NCBI RefSeq assembly: GCF_004664715.2
Contig: NC_051068.1
Location: 11,834,298-11,898,297, forward strand
Reading direction: 5' to 3'
DNA length: 64,000 nucleotides
Origin: Peromyscus leucopus
Lineage: Eukaryota; Chordata; Mammalia; Rodentia; Cricetidae
Positions 45,055 through 56,600 of this stretch are shown piece after piece (within the stretch, counting starts at the first letter, position 1; every line of letters begins with the position of its first letter). A model generated the notes under the pieces. It had not been told where the DNA came from and searched no databases. It saw only the letters and a program-made list of their open reading frames with translations. The translations under genes and the position numbers were made by a program.

Positions 45055-45140
45055 CTTTTTCACCTGGGTTCTGGGCCTTGAACTCAGGTCCTCGGGGTTA
45101 CAAGACAAGGACTTTACCAACAAAGCAATTTCCCAGAGCT
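45055..45140 (-). mobile_element. tRNA-SINE fragment (B4/B3-like)
   Basis: 'ctgggccttgaactcaggtc', 'ctcggggttacaagacaagg' and 'actttaccaacaaagcaatt' resemble a reversed tRNA-derived SINE head. Old. Confidence 0.45.
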
Positions 45141-45489
45141 TAGTTTGTCTCTGAGTTTAGTTTGGTTGGTTTTCTTTGTTGTTGTTGTTTGGGGAGTTCG
45201 GAAGCTCAGTTTTATATATATATTTTTATAGAAAAATGATCAAGGGAACTCTCTTCTGAATGGCTTTACCCCTTGGAAATGATTCTCCCTATGCCACTTC
45301 ACAGTTTCGAGTGTCCGTGCAACATATTCTATGAGACATTAAGATTCCCCAAAACTCAAGATACTTTCTTAAGCTGTCTAAGAAAATTATCATTGATTCC
45401 TCTTGGTGTGTTCACGTGTTCAGAAAGCTCGGCATAAATAACTGGGAATGCTGTCCAAAGTGAACAAAACAGTGTAAAACCTTGTCACT

Positions 45490-45688
45490 CAGGGTTGGGC
45501 GTTGCTCACGTGATAGACTCCTCACTGGCATACATGAAACCCAGTTCAGTCCCCAGCACCACACAAGTTAGTCATGGTGATGCATGCCTATAATCTCAGC
45601 ACTTGAGAGGTGGAGGCAGGAGAATCATGAGTGCCCTAGATAGGGAGTTGCAAGATAGCCTGGGCTACATGAGACCCTGTTGTTTTGT
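45490..45688 (+). mobile_element. B4 SINE (ID plus B1)
   Basis: ID-like head 'gggttgggcgttgctcacgt', 'acccagttcagtccccagca', then B1-like 'atctcagcacttgagaggtg', 'gaggcaggagaatcatgagt', 'gcctgggctacatgagaccc'. Layout of a complete B4. Confidence 0.78.
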
Positions 45689-45794
45689 TTCATTTTTCTG
45701 AAGGTGCTTATCAAAAAACTTGCTTGGAATAATATTTGATCATATACAGTAGGAGCTCAACAAAGAACCGGGACGTTAAGAAATGTACATGACA

Positions 45795-46008
45795 CCGGGC
45801 AGTGGTGGTGCACGCCCCAGCACTCGGAAAGCAGAGGCAGGTGGATCTCTGAGTTTGAGGCCAGCCTAGGCTATTGAGTTTCAGGAAGGGCGCCAAAGCT
45901 ACACAGAGAAATCCTGTCTGTAAAAAAAGAAAGAAAGAAAGAAAGAAAGGAAGGAAGGAAGGAAGGAAGGAAGGAAGGAAGGAAGGAAGGAAGGAAGGAA
46001 GGAAGAAA
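45795..46008 (+). mobile_element. B1 SINE, cricetid type, with GAAA/GGAA tail
   Basis: 'ccgggcagtggtggtgcacg', 'gcagaggcaggtggatctct', 'ttcaggaagggcgccaaagc', 'tacacagagaaatcctgtct' is a young B1. It lacks a few bases of the 'cctttaatccc' segment. The tail is A-rich, then GAAA units, then GGAA units to about 46005. Direct repeats at 45780-45794 and 46009-46023 match at 12 of 15 positions, so the tetranucleotide tract is inside the insertion. Confidence 0.88.
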
Positions 46009-46023
46009 GAAATTCAAATGACA

Positions 46024-47231
46024 ATGGTATATATTAACAGGCCCACAGAAGGGAGAACGGGAGAGGAGAGCGCATCTTCTCATCCAGGTCCCATAGCCTA
46101 ATCATGCAGACAGGGAAAATCTGGGGACATGAGGAGAGAGATAGAAGCCATTCATCCTGGACTCAGTGGGAATCTCTCACCAATAAAGAAGCAAAATGTC
46201 CAGTGCAATTACCACCTGCTCAAAGTCTTTCTTCCTTCTGATCATAGGTCTCCAACTTTTCTCCTCAGAAACCCCGTTTACAGGGAATGTGCTAACCCTA
46301 TTGTGTGCCCTGGTGGCCTCTGGCTTACCTCATCAGATTCTAATTCTGTCTAAGGCATCTTCAGAGCTACCTTGCTTATTTCACTTACCAAGTAAGAAAG
46401 CAAAGGGGGTGGTCCTTACAGTCTTTTGAGCTGTGACTTGAAAGCCACTGAAAGGGTCTGTATGGTCAATGCTAAGATGATTGATATTTCCACCTAAAGG
46501 AACTTGCACACTAATTTCGTCTGGGTGTTTCTCTTTCTCTTAACCCTTGTGCTTAATCTCATATTAAAATATTTTTAATAAAGCCACAAACCTTTGTTTG
46601 GCCTGAGTGAAGGTCCCCCAAATTCTGGCGGCAGGGGGTGGCAGCATGGAGCTGTGTCTCTGCCCTTCACTGCTGACATTACAGAGGAAGGAAACTGCTA
46701 ATCTCACTTTTGATGGTTTGTATCTCACAAGGGTGTGAAAACACATCCAATTTATATCTCTCCAGGCAACCAGAGTCCTGGAGCCTTGGTTTGAATGATA
46801 TTTTCACAACATTATTTCACATAAAGAGAATTATCACCGACTGATTTTGTCTTCAAATGATTATTAGTAAGTTGTATGCAGAATTTGAGTTTGAAGGAGA
46901 AACAGGGCAGGGACAAGCTTCAGAATTCCACGTGTGGAGACTGGGGTAGAACTGGAGGGAATGGGGATGGCCAGGTGGCTGGTAAAGGTTGGAAACTCCT
47001 TGCTGGAAAATTCCAGTGTTGCTTTCCCAAGTGAACTCTACTTCCTACCATATCCAATTGGGACTCATTGTAGAATTCTATTATAAACTAAATGCACTGC
47101 CAGACGCCCCACTTATGGGGTCATGCTGCATCCTTGCTTGAAACCCAGTGTCTCCTCTATGCCCTAACTATAATAAAAACATCTCCGTGAGTGGCTCTGT
47201 AAACTCCTCTTCCCAGTCTGCCTCCTACAAA
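46024..47231. other. unique sequence, no gene seen
   Basis: No repeat family recognised. Short frames on both strands without features. Confidence 0.45.
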
Positions 47232-47237
47232 CCTGTG

Positions 47238-47601
47238 TGCTGCTGGAGGGCTTCTCTCCAGGTTCCCCAAGTCCCGCAGTCCCACAATCCACTTATAAAA
47301 TAATCACTCAGATGCTTATATCACTTATAAACTGTATGGCCGTGGCAGGCTTCTTGCTAACTGTCCTTTTATCTTAAATTTACCCATTTTTATAAATCTA
47401 TACCTTGCCACGTGGCTGGTGGCTTACCAGAGTCTTTACATGCTGCTTCTCCTGGCGGTGGCTGCAGTGTCTCCCTCCTCAGCCTTCCGCTTCCCAGAAT
47501 TCTCCTCTCTCCTTGTCCCACCTACTTCCTGCCTGGCAACCTACTTCCTGCCTGGTCACTGGCCAGCAGTGTTTTATTTATATAGAGCAATATCCACAGC
47601 A
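47238..47601 (-). mobile_element. solo ERVK-type LTR, minus orientation, with near-perfect 6-bp duplication
   Basis: Reverse complement of the 29428-29807 family: 'gccacgtggctggtggctta', 'ttcccagaattctcctctct', 'ttcctgcctggtcactggcc', 'agcagtgttttatttatata'. It begins TGCTG and ends CAGCA on the plus strand; 364 bp. Flanks cctgtg (47232-47237) and cccgtg (47602-47607) match at 5 of 6. A 15-bp internal duplication ('cctacttcctgcctg') lies at about 47520-47555. Confidence 0.85.
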
Positions 47602-47607
47602 CCCGTG

Positions 47608-47860
47608 TTCATGGCTGCTCCCTGTTCCTCACATGACTCCCCTGAATGTTCATGTCTACGAGCCTCCAATGAACTTCCATTCAATGGAATCCTCTGTACA
47701 ATATGGTTTCCCTCCCTCCCCCATAACAGTTTCACTGTTCTCAAAATCCCCCCCATAACACAAATCCTGTAAAAATGTCCTTACCTCAACTCAAAATTAA
47801 TCTCTTTCCTTTTATTTAACAGCACTATGAACTTGTTTTTAATTTCCCTTCTCATCCATT
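47608..47860. other. unique sequence
   Basis: No repeat recognised between the LTR and the MLT1-type LTR. Confidence 0.4.
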
Positions 47861-47861
47861 C

Positions 47862-48185
47862 ATTCTTTATTGCTATCTACTGCATTGTGCTCCCCTAGTG
47901 TTCCTGTGTTAAAATCCTAACTTCAGTAGGAAGGACCTTCAAGATGACCATTAATGTTAAATGAGGCTGTAAGGGTGGGTCTAATCCAGTGGACTACTGC
48001 CTTGTAAGATAAGGAAAAACACCACAATTGTAGCTCTCTGCACAAAACACGGACAAAAGGGGAGACACTGTGGCAGCTGCAGGCCTTCGAGAGAGTCCTC
48101 TTGGGTATCTGTAGAAAGGTAAGTTTCTGTTGTTTAAACCACTAAGACAACAGTATCTCATGATAGTTGCCTACGCAGACTACTA
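47862..48185 (+). mobile_element. MLT1-type MaLR LTR (ancient)
   Basis: 'ttcctgtgttaaaatcctaa', 'gttaaatgaggctgtaaggg', 'gtgggtctaatccagtggac', 'aagtttctgttgtttaaacc' and 'actaagacaacagtatctca' give the order of mammal-wide MLT1. It predates the rodent radiation. Confidence 0.72.
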
Positions 48186-49325
48186 CATTTATCAATCTTT
48201 TATTAAGAACTTTCCACATATCAGGGTTCTCAACCATGCTTCTGGGCATCCGTTATCTCCTCTGCCCAAAAGGAAGCCCTGTGAGGACCAGCCAGTGCAT
48301 AACCAGACATATGCCTTCTGAGGCCTGTAGGTTCCCTCTGCTATAAAATAAAAACCATGCTTTGCTTAAGCTGTGCATTAGACTGGGGAAAAGTGGGGGA
48401 CTGGCTGTGTGAGAGACAGCTTCCTCACCTTCTACACATCTCCGCTCCTCTTCTGAGCAGTCTGGCTGGAAGCACTTATCTCCTGGCCAAGAAGCACAGT
48501 TCATGATAAGGGCATGCTCACAGCACAGCAGGACTCCTCCTCTGCCTTCACCCTCCAGGTAAGAAAGAGAAATGCTTTACTGGACGATTCTTCTCCCAGG
48601 CTCCCCCTGCTTTGCCGCATTCTAACAATCCCAGTCCTGCATGTGCACATTTGGAAACGACCAGCGAGATGTGTCAGGGTTCATCTCTCCCTCCCCTCTT
48701 CAGCTTTTCACAGTTGACTGCAAAAGACTGCCCAAGTTCAACACAATTGATTTTTTCCATTTAAATAATCTAAGCTCCATAAGCCTCTCTACACCCAAAC
48801 AAAAGCCACTTAAGGCACAGCAAGATAATTAATACAGAAAATAGTCTCCACAGGGGACTCTACCTGCCCTTCCACAGTTTCCATCCTGAAGAACTCTCTA
48901 GAATGTGTGTCTACAGTTATGGAAAGCTTTACCACCAAACATGAGTTCTGTTTTAACAGGCCTTTCCTTTCACATATTTTGCAAATTGATCAATTTAACC
49001 GGCCAAATACTAATTAAAAATGCATTAGGAAACAGTTTGCCTTCCATGAATTTGAGAAGGTTCTTCCTGATGTTTTGGGAGCCCACTGAGTTATAAAATC
49101 AATGTATGAAGTTTATTTCTTTACCATAGCTCTACATACAAACCCACTGGTGTGGTGGACACTAGGCAGCCAGGGGAAAAGGGATAGAAGTTATTCTTGA
49201 AAGGCCAAATGCCACCGTTAGCATCCCTAGCAGATTTAGGATTCACAGCTGGACACAAGCATGGTAATACATTATTATTATTATTAATTGTTATTATTAT
49301 TATAAGAAGGACAAAAAGAAGCCAG
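48186..49325. other. unique sequence, no gene seen
   Basis: No repeat family recognised up to a short ATT/TTA microsatellite at about 49270-49300. Frames at or below 83 codons. Confidence 0.45.
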
Positions 49326-49496
49326 GAGCAGAGGAGATGGATCAGTTGATTAAGTGCTTGCCTGGTAAGCATGGAGCTTGGAGTTTAGATCCCCAGAACA
49401 CATGAAAAAAGTGACAGGTAGTGGTTAATTCTGTAATCCCACTGATGACATGATGGGAGACAGAGACAGGAAGTTTCCAGGCCAGCTAGCCTGGCC

Positions 49497-49550
<54 letters not shown>
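49326..49550 (+). mobile_element. RSINE1/B4-like SINE ending in (CA)26
   Basis: 'cagaggagatggatcagttg', 'attaagtgcttgcctggtaa', 'agtttagatccccagaacac', 'ggccagctagcctggccttc' follow the RSINE1/B4 order. Pure (CA)26 at 49499-49550 occupies the tail position, like the element at 23490-23717. Confidence 0.75.
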
Positions 49551-49551
<1 letters not shown>

Positions 49552-52489
49552 CATGCATGGGTGGAGAAAGAGGCAAAACAGTGAGCCCAATGTCCCACCA
49601 TAATCTCACAAACATTTCTCACCTACAACCTTCTTTTGGGTGAGAACCCTTCTCCCTCCTGAGAGCCAGTACCAGCCATATCAGCACAAGGCTGGAGACT
49701 TTACTCAGAAGCTCATGGCCCGCCCTCTGGAGATCCTTGCACAATCTGAATTATGCATGCAGAGTCTCCAGCCAATCCTTGCAGATAGCCATGAGTTCAC
49801 AGCCACCAGAAGCAGGAACCCCCTATACTGAGCTCTGATTACTAGCTTACTGTCTTTCTGTGGATGATGGGAACTTCCTTCCCCAGCTGAAGTTCCTGCA
49901 TTTGCTGTGTCCATAGGCAATTCTTTCAACTCTAACCGCTTAGTGACCCCTGTCCTTTCCAACCACTTTCTCTAAAAACTCTTTCAGGTCCTTAAGTCTG
50001 TATCTGCAATTGTGTGACAGTGTTGCATCTCCCATTACACCATGAAAGGAGAAAGTATCTGCTTTCGCCACTGCTTTGCCAGACTCTGGACGATCCTGAA
50101 CCGTTTATATAGTATTTGCTGAGAGGCTGGAGAATACTAGAATAATGAATTAATCTGCACCCCAGGCTCTATTTCCCAGTGTGCTTCTTCCTTCCTAAAT
50201 TGGCTGAGAGTCTTAATGTTCTGAAATGTTGAATTCTCCAAGCTGCCATCTATTTAGACACTATTTATTGTCCCCTGGTTTGTTCAGCAAAGGCTTGTTC
50301 ATTCTGGATGCCCTTTGGGACTAAATTGGGTCTCACACTCTGCAGGGAGCTCCCATTTCCAATGGCTCCTTCTTGAGCACGTGCTGGAAAGTGAACAGAT
50401 CTTCATAGGATATTAAAATTCAACCAGGTCCTGCTGCCCAACACCTCACCACAAGAAGCACCTCTGTAGCTCAGCCTTTGCACACTAAGTTGGGATAACT
50501 GAGAGGAAGTTTAGTATATGATGCACTTCCCAGGTTAAGCACCAAGCTTCCAAAGATCCTCGATCCAGCCTTCTCCAGGACAACCAGTGTAGCGCTCTCT
50601 GCTCGGCAGATTCCAGTCAGCTCTATGGCTGACTCCAGCGTGGAGAATACACTTAGGCGCCTGCAGCTCTATTTTCATGGGACCTGAAAAAAAATGTGCA
50701 AATGGGAAGTAATAAAAGTCAAACCCAGTCCGAGTTTTCGTACCTCATCCCCACTGTAGAAGTGGAATCCCTACTGGACACGCTGCCTTAATAGAGGGCT
50801 CCCCACTTCTTACAGCTGTGTTCTGACAGAGTCAAATGCTCCAAGTCCATTGTCTTTTCAGAAGCCTGCAGGGTGAGTGACAGTGATCGTCTGTTTCTTT
50901 CCCATCAATTCCCAGCTGCGGTTCAACTTCTGGACAAGGCCCACACACACCCTTCACCAGCCACTAGCCTGACTGCGGGGTGAATTTTCGGATAGCAAGG
51001 GGAAGATCAAAACAGATTAAACTGTCTGGATCCCAGAAGCTCAGGCAGCAAGCGTATTTTACAACTCAATCAACAAATACCTACAGGCAGCATTTTGTCC
51101 TGTATCATTATTTATGATGAGGAAGCCAGGGGCAAAAATACATGAAGTTTGTGAACCAGAAAAGGCTCTGTTTAATATCCCAGAAAGAAGCAACATCATG
51201 CCAGTTATGAAAATGATATTGTTCCCTTCCAGCTTCTGCCTCCAGCCACACTGTGAGAGTCAGAACAGTGCATCTCCTCTGGGATGGCATGAACATAACT
51301 GAGTCTCTGCTGGATGGACCATAACTCTATGTATAAGTGTTAATGTCGAGGGTCATCAAACCTCCAGATAGAGGTCACCAAGGTGAAAGAGATTAAACAG
51401 ATGCAGGAGGAAAAGCACTGCATGTTTTCTCTCTATCTGAAATTCAAAAACCAAGCCCAAACCAATGGACAGAGGCCTGGAGACAGGAGACAGATCTCTA
51501 AGGAAGAAAGAATCAAACCGAGGCTCCTATGCCTGGTGCCCAGCCTGGGGAGCAAGGCTTGTGTGGACTTTCTCAGTTCTTGGGATTTGGTGTAGAAAAG
51601 GCTCAGCTACAGCCTTCCCGGATTGCTATGTGGTGTTAGAGAGCAGAGCATGACTGAGCAGACATCTCTAGACATCCTGGACATCTGAAGGCTTTCTAAC
51701 ATGTGCAAAACAAGGAGCCAGGGGAGGCGGCAACTACCCAGGGAGTGTGACACCCACCTACCTCTGTCCCAAAGAGCTCTTGGTGCTTTGAGAAAAAAAA
51801 AAAAGACTTAGCTGAAGCAACCAGGTGACAAGAAGGAAGAGGAGGAGGGAAGAGAGGAGGAAGGAGCACCAAGGAGAATGGATGCTACCATGCTTGCATG
51901 GAAATGTCACAGGAAACCCCACTAAGTTATACAATTAAGATGTTAAATAATTATGCTTCCAAGGAGTCACAGATAAAAGAGATTTGTCACAAAGCATCTC
52001 AATATACATCCTTTGTATTCGTTTTTCTGATAGTTCAGGTCAAAACACAGCAGACTGAGTAGCTTAAATAACAGAAAGTTGCATTTCTGCCGTCGGGGAC
52101 TGAAGCCATGATGGGACTGGACAGGTTCGGTTTCTCCCAGGCCCTCTCTGGGGCTTGCAGCCAGCCAGCTGCCTCCTCTGCATCTTCACAAGGCTGCCTC
52201 CAGGGCTGTCTTACCCTCCTTTTCTTTGTAAGTGGCACCAGGTGTATTGGATCAAGTCTGACCTACGTGACCTCATAGCACCATAATTTTCTCACTGAAG
52301 ACCGTGTCTCAAAACAGGAGATTGCCAAGTGCCAAGAGTTAGAACCTCAGAACAGGAGTTTGGGAGGAGCAGGAGGGACAGAAATTAGCCCAGGCATCTC
52401 TCTTTCTTGCACTAACATATCATCCAAACATCTCCACATCTCCAACACTTTTCTCCTCTAAATCTTACTGTAACCAGGGATCTTTACTG
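49551..52489. other. about 2.9 kb of unique sequence, no gene seen
   Basis: No repeat family recognised except a purine-rich patch at about 51830-51872 (GGA/GAA). Frames below 86 codons. Composition is more GC-rich than the flanks between about 50300 and 50900. Confidence 0.45.
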
Positions 52490-52890
52490 AACATGGTTTC
52501 AAACTTGTCATTTTCCTGCTTAAAAACCTTGTTACCTATTGTCTATAGGTCATCAAATAAATTACATACTCCAGCTGGACACTTGAGCCTTTTTGACTTC
52601 AGGTTTATCTATAGCTCATGGGTCTCAGGCTGTCAGCTCTCTGCTCTCTTCTCTGTTGGCAACACATGCTCTCATGTTTGACAGCCATGGGCCCTTGGCT
52701 GACAGCTTCCTTCTGCTTGGAATCCACTGTCCACACCCACTCCTACCCCAAAAGTAGCTACCCAGCCAGCCCACCCTCTGCCCTCCAGCACCATCTTCAT
52801 GAGTTCTACTCTGCTTGTTCCAAGTTGTATTGTGTCTTCCAGGATATCTCTCTTCTTCTGGTAAATGTCCTTGTTTCCTGATAGAAACCA
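52490..52890 (+). mobile_element. L2 LINE fragment
   Basis: 'cattttcctgcttaaaaacc' then 'aaattacatactccagctgg', 'ttctgcttggaatccactgt', 'tgtattgtgtcttccagg' follow the sense L2 3' region. Highly diverged, and the frames in it are not genes. Confidence 0.55.
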
Positions 52891-53050
52891 GCCTCTCCTT
52901 CCTCCAGACTCTAACCAGTACTGTGATAATCTACTATATGATATAGAAAGAAATAAACCTTCCTTGGGGCAGGACTTCCATTAGTCTGCCATAACCTATT
53001 ACTACATAGTTATTTAAATGACAGAAAATTCTGCTAGTCTTTTGTGTTCT

Positions 53051-53055
<5 letters not shown>

Positions 53056-53096
<41 letters not shown>

Positions 53097-53117
53097 CGCG
53101 CGCGCGCACGCGCACAT
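53056..53117. repeat. (GT)n(CG)n alternating purine-pyrimidine tract
   Basis: About 38 bp of GT dinucleotide to 53094, then 'ctcgcgcgcgcgcacgcgca', then more CA/TG. Alternation is nearly unbroken for over 60 bp, with at least seven CpG, rare in this CpG-poor window. This is a classical Z-DNA-prone composition. Confidence 0.93.
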
Positions 53118-53134
53118 GTGTGTATATGTGAAGA

Positions 53135-53398
53135 ACACTTTGGTTGCCATTCTTCCGGGAACCTCCACTCTGATTTTAAAAACAGGGTATCTCTGTGGGA
53201 CCTGAGCTTGCCAATTATGCTAGGTTGGCTGGCTCCTGAGGTCCAGGAATCCTCCTGACTCTTCTTCCCAGCTCTGAGGTTATAAGCACACCATCATGCC
53301 TGTCTTTTTGTACAGCTTCTAGACATTGAACTCAGGCCCTTGTTTTGTGTAGCAAACACTTTACTGACTGATTCACCTTCTATGGCTCTGCCATGGCT
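53135..53398 (-). mobile_element. old B4/RSINE-like SINE
   Basis: 'gaatcctcctgactcttctt', 'cccagctctgaggttataag', 'cacaccatcatgcctgtctt' (B1-like half), then 'tagacattgaactcaggccc' and 'agcaaacactttactgactg' (tRNA-like half). Reversed and diverged. Confidence 0.6.
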
Positions 53399-53798
53399 TA
53401 GAGACTGGAAGACTGAAATTGAGCTGTCTTGGGGCTACCCTCCATCTGCAGGCTCTAGAGCATGGCTAATTTCCTTCTTCTTCCCCCTTCTGCTGGCTGT
53501 GGCCATTTCCTGATTTTTAGTCACAAAACTGTAGTTTCCAAGTCAGTGGTCACACTGCCTCTTCCTCTTCTCCGTTGAGTTTCCTTCTGCCTTCCTCCCA
53601 TAAAGACATGTTGCTGGATCTAGAGCCTGTCTAGATAAGCTAGAATTATTTCCTTATCTCAATTTCATAATTATAAGACTTTTCCTGAGAATAGAATATC
53701 ATGTTTGGGGAACGAGCACAGAGACATATCTTTGGGGTCTGGTAGATACACCATTCAACCCACTGCTGGATATAATCTAGTCTATCTTCAGATCCACG

Positions 53799-54010
53799 CA
53801 GTGTCTGACGCTGCCTCGCTTAGGGTCCTTCTTTATATTGGCCCAATGGCTGGCAACACCTCACCATGTAGAATCCATCTTCACACCTTCCCAGTGTCTA
53901 ACGATGTTGCCTGCATATGGAGTCCATCTTTAGCTCTCCCCAGTGCCTAACAAAGCTGTATCCATATGGAGTCTGTCTTTACTTCTTCCAGTGTTTGACA
54001 GTAATTCAAA
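53799..54010 (+). repeat. about 48-bp tandem array, L2-like text at its end
   Basis: The marker 'cagtgt/cagtgc/caatgg' recurs at 53799, 53844, 53892, 53941 and 53989, spacings 45, 48, 49 and 48. Units share 'atatggagtc(c/t)(a/g)tcttta' and related text. The last unit runs into 'gatgctcaaccaatatttag', which looks like the L2 or MIR 3' end, so the array may have grown from an ancient element. Units are diverged. Confidence 0.75.
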
Positions 54011-55440
54011 CATAGATGCTCAACCAATATTTAGGGGATGGGTGAGTAACTAGGAAGACCATCTGTGAGTTCTAGCTTAGTCTCCACAGCTTGGTCCCTG
54101 AGTGAGCACACTGCTCACCTCAGCAGTCAGTCCACTGATGGCTCTGCTGTGTCTGAGAAAAGCTTCTCACCATAACTTATGCTAACAGAAAGGAAAATAC
54201 TTAATACATTCTGGTATAAATCTCCAGGCTGGATAAATTACTTATTGATAACTTCTGTATCCTTTTAGATTCTTTATTTAGATACTTTTCATTTTTTAAT
54301 CAAAGAGAATTTTTGTGTCAGTTTCAATTAAGGCTTTTCTCTCTGTCTCATTATATCCTAAATACATCAATGCCAGCAACAATGAAATATCTGATGGCAT
54401 TATTCTTATACAAAACAAAATAAAAGTGGTCCATTGTTATCTTTTAATTCTTCCCATTTACAAACATTTGTTGAAAAGCATCAGATATGTGTATTCCTAG
54501 TAGTGAGTAGGGAGCCTTGATTATTTAAAATATGGCATAATTTTCAATGAAATCATTTGTCTTATGGGCAAATACTGCAAACAGCACATAACTCAACTTC
54601 TAGAAAAGTTTTTCAAATTAACTCAACTTTTAATTTTATAGTTATATTTTTGCCACATTGCCAAGACTTTTAGTATGGTTTAAAATAATACCTCACATGT
54701 GGACAGCATTTTATACACTTCAGCTACTCTGCTGTGGTTATTGTGTCACTGACCTGCTTGAAAACTCTAGGACTCACATGTGGTTTATCTACCTAAGATT
54801 CACACTGGAAAATTGATCCTCAGGTGGTGTGGAGGAGATGGAGTCTTTAGGAAGTGTAATCTCAGGGCACCATTCCCTGAAAGGATGCAGGCTGCTGTTA
54901 CACAGAGCCATAGTTCTGATATAAAAGAGCAGGTTGTTAGAAACCTAAACCAGCTCACAGTCCCAGCTCTTCTGAATCCTGCCATATCCCTTCCCATTTT
55001 CCCTCCATACCATGATACCACCAGAGAACCCACTTCAGATGCTGAATGCCATGCCGATTAGGAGACAAACATGTCTCTTTTCTTTCTCCTTTAACTCAGC
55101 TTCAAGTCTTCTGTTTCAGCAACACAGTCCACACAAGAGGAAAGTGAAGCTTGACCTATTCGGCTGTCTAACCCCTGAAGAACTCTTTCTGAATGTACTC
55201 TGTTAGTGATCAATAAAACTCTGCTCAATGAGAAGAAATATTCACCAGGAACTATAAAGATAAAGACCTTTTAATTTCCTTTTTCTACAAAGCTTGTTAA
55301 AATCTACAGTCTCTCTGTTTGTTCTAAGATAATAAGGCGTGATCTTTTTAAAAAGACAATGGAAAAGCTATATCTTTGGACTCACTGAATAATGATGAGA
55401 GTTAGAAAATACCCAAGCTGTTCTCCAGTGTCAGACTTGG
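54011..55440. other. unique AT-rich sequence, no gene seen
   Basis: No repeat family recognised. Frames below 94 codons on both strands without features. Confidence 0.45.
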
Positions 55441-55444
55441 TTTG

Positions 55445-55535
55445 CTCTCAAATGGGGTCAAGTAACTTTACCAAGGTCATGAAGCCAGGACTGGAATCCA
55501 AGTGCCCCATTCTAAGTGCTGCAAGTACTTGAGCA
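55445..55535 (-). mobile_element. MIR SINE fragment
   Basis: 'ggtcaagtaactttaccaag', 'gtcatgaagccaggactgga', 'atccaagtgccccattctaa' follow the reversed MIR core. Confidence 0.6.
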
Positions 55536-55980
55536 GAGTTGGAATCCAGGGTTGGAGACTCTGTATAGATATCAGTACTGAGTGTACATCACAGCAGCCA
55601 GGCAGCCTGACTTCACAGCTCACAGGCATCAAGGGTGATGGGGAGGCTCCATGCTCTGCTGGAGTAGTTTTTGCTTGCTGCCAGAACTCCTTTTTGGCAT
55701 CTCCCCTGCTCCATTTTCTCTCCAACTACATTGGTCATGTTTACACCATAGGAATTAGCAAACACTATAAATGGAACCTCATGCAAGGAGGTGGGGTTAG
55801 TTGAACGCTTAGCATATGCCAGAGTGCCAGTGTTAAAGGGATGTATCCATGGTTGATCCCCCAGATACATTAAAGAGGAATGGAATAAAATTGGTTTTCT
55901 TTCTGTAAGATGTACCAGGAAAAGGAAATAATTATAATAAATATAGTTACTCTATCCTTGCAGGATGTCAGGCTGGGAAC
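55536..55980. other. unique sequence
   Basis: No repeat recognised; a 100-codon frame across it has no features. Confidence 0.4.
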
Positions 55981-55984
55981 TTGG

Positions 55985-56135
55985 CATGTTTCACTCTTAC
56001 CTAAAATACTTCTGCTAACCCTTTAGATGCCCTTATGATCCTCATTTTATCAACAAGCAAACTGAAGCTCAAAGTTGCTATGTCATTGTGAGCCTTTGCT
56101 GGTGGAGCCAGAATGAAGTACCAGCCCTTCCTCCA
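55985..56135 (-). mobile_element. MIR SINE
   Basis: 'atgatcctcattttatcaac', 'aagcaaactgaagctcaaag', 'gcctttgctggtggagccag', 'aatgaagtaccagccc' follow the reversed MIR order well. Confidence 0.68.
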
Positions 56136-56236
56136 ACATTTGCTCTGTATCACACTACTTCTGGAAATAGATCTGCTTATTGATGGATGCTATGGAGGAC
56201 TTTCTTTGTTTTGCTTGCAATCACAGACCTATGCCC

Positions 56237-56600
56237 TATCTTAGTTACTTTTCCTGTTGCCATGACAAAATACCCTAACAACAACAAAGAAGAAAGGTTT
56301 TATTTGGCTCACAGTTCCAGAGCACAATCCATCATGGTGAGGAAGCCACAGCGGCAGCAGCCTGAGGAGACTGTTTAACTGGTGACATCAAATGTGTAGT
56401 CAGGAGGCAGAGGGCAATGGACAAATGTGCTTAGCTGGCTTCCACCTTTTTATTAGGATGTAAGCCCATGGTGTAGTGTGGTCCACATTGAGGGTGGGTT
56501 GTTCCACTTCAGTCAACGTTATCAAGACAATCCCTCATAGGCATGCCCAGAAGCTAACCAAATACAAATAATTCCTAACAGTCTACCTGGAGACTAGCAT
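56237..56600 (-). mobile_element. ERVL/MaLR-class LTR, minus orientation
   Basis: 'tatcttagttacttttcctg', 'ttgccatgacaaaataccct', 'ggttttatttggctcacagt', 'ctttttattaggatgtaagc', 'cattgagggtgggttgttcc' and 'caagacaatccctcataggc'. Lower end clear; upper end estimated. Confidence 0.72.

Noticed and set aside
47405..47772. Two 117-codon plus-strand frames
   Set aside because: They run through a reversed solo LTR and its flank.
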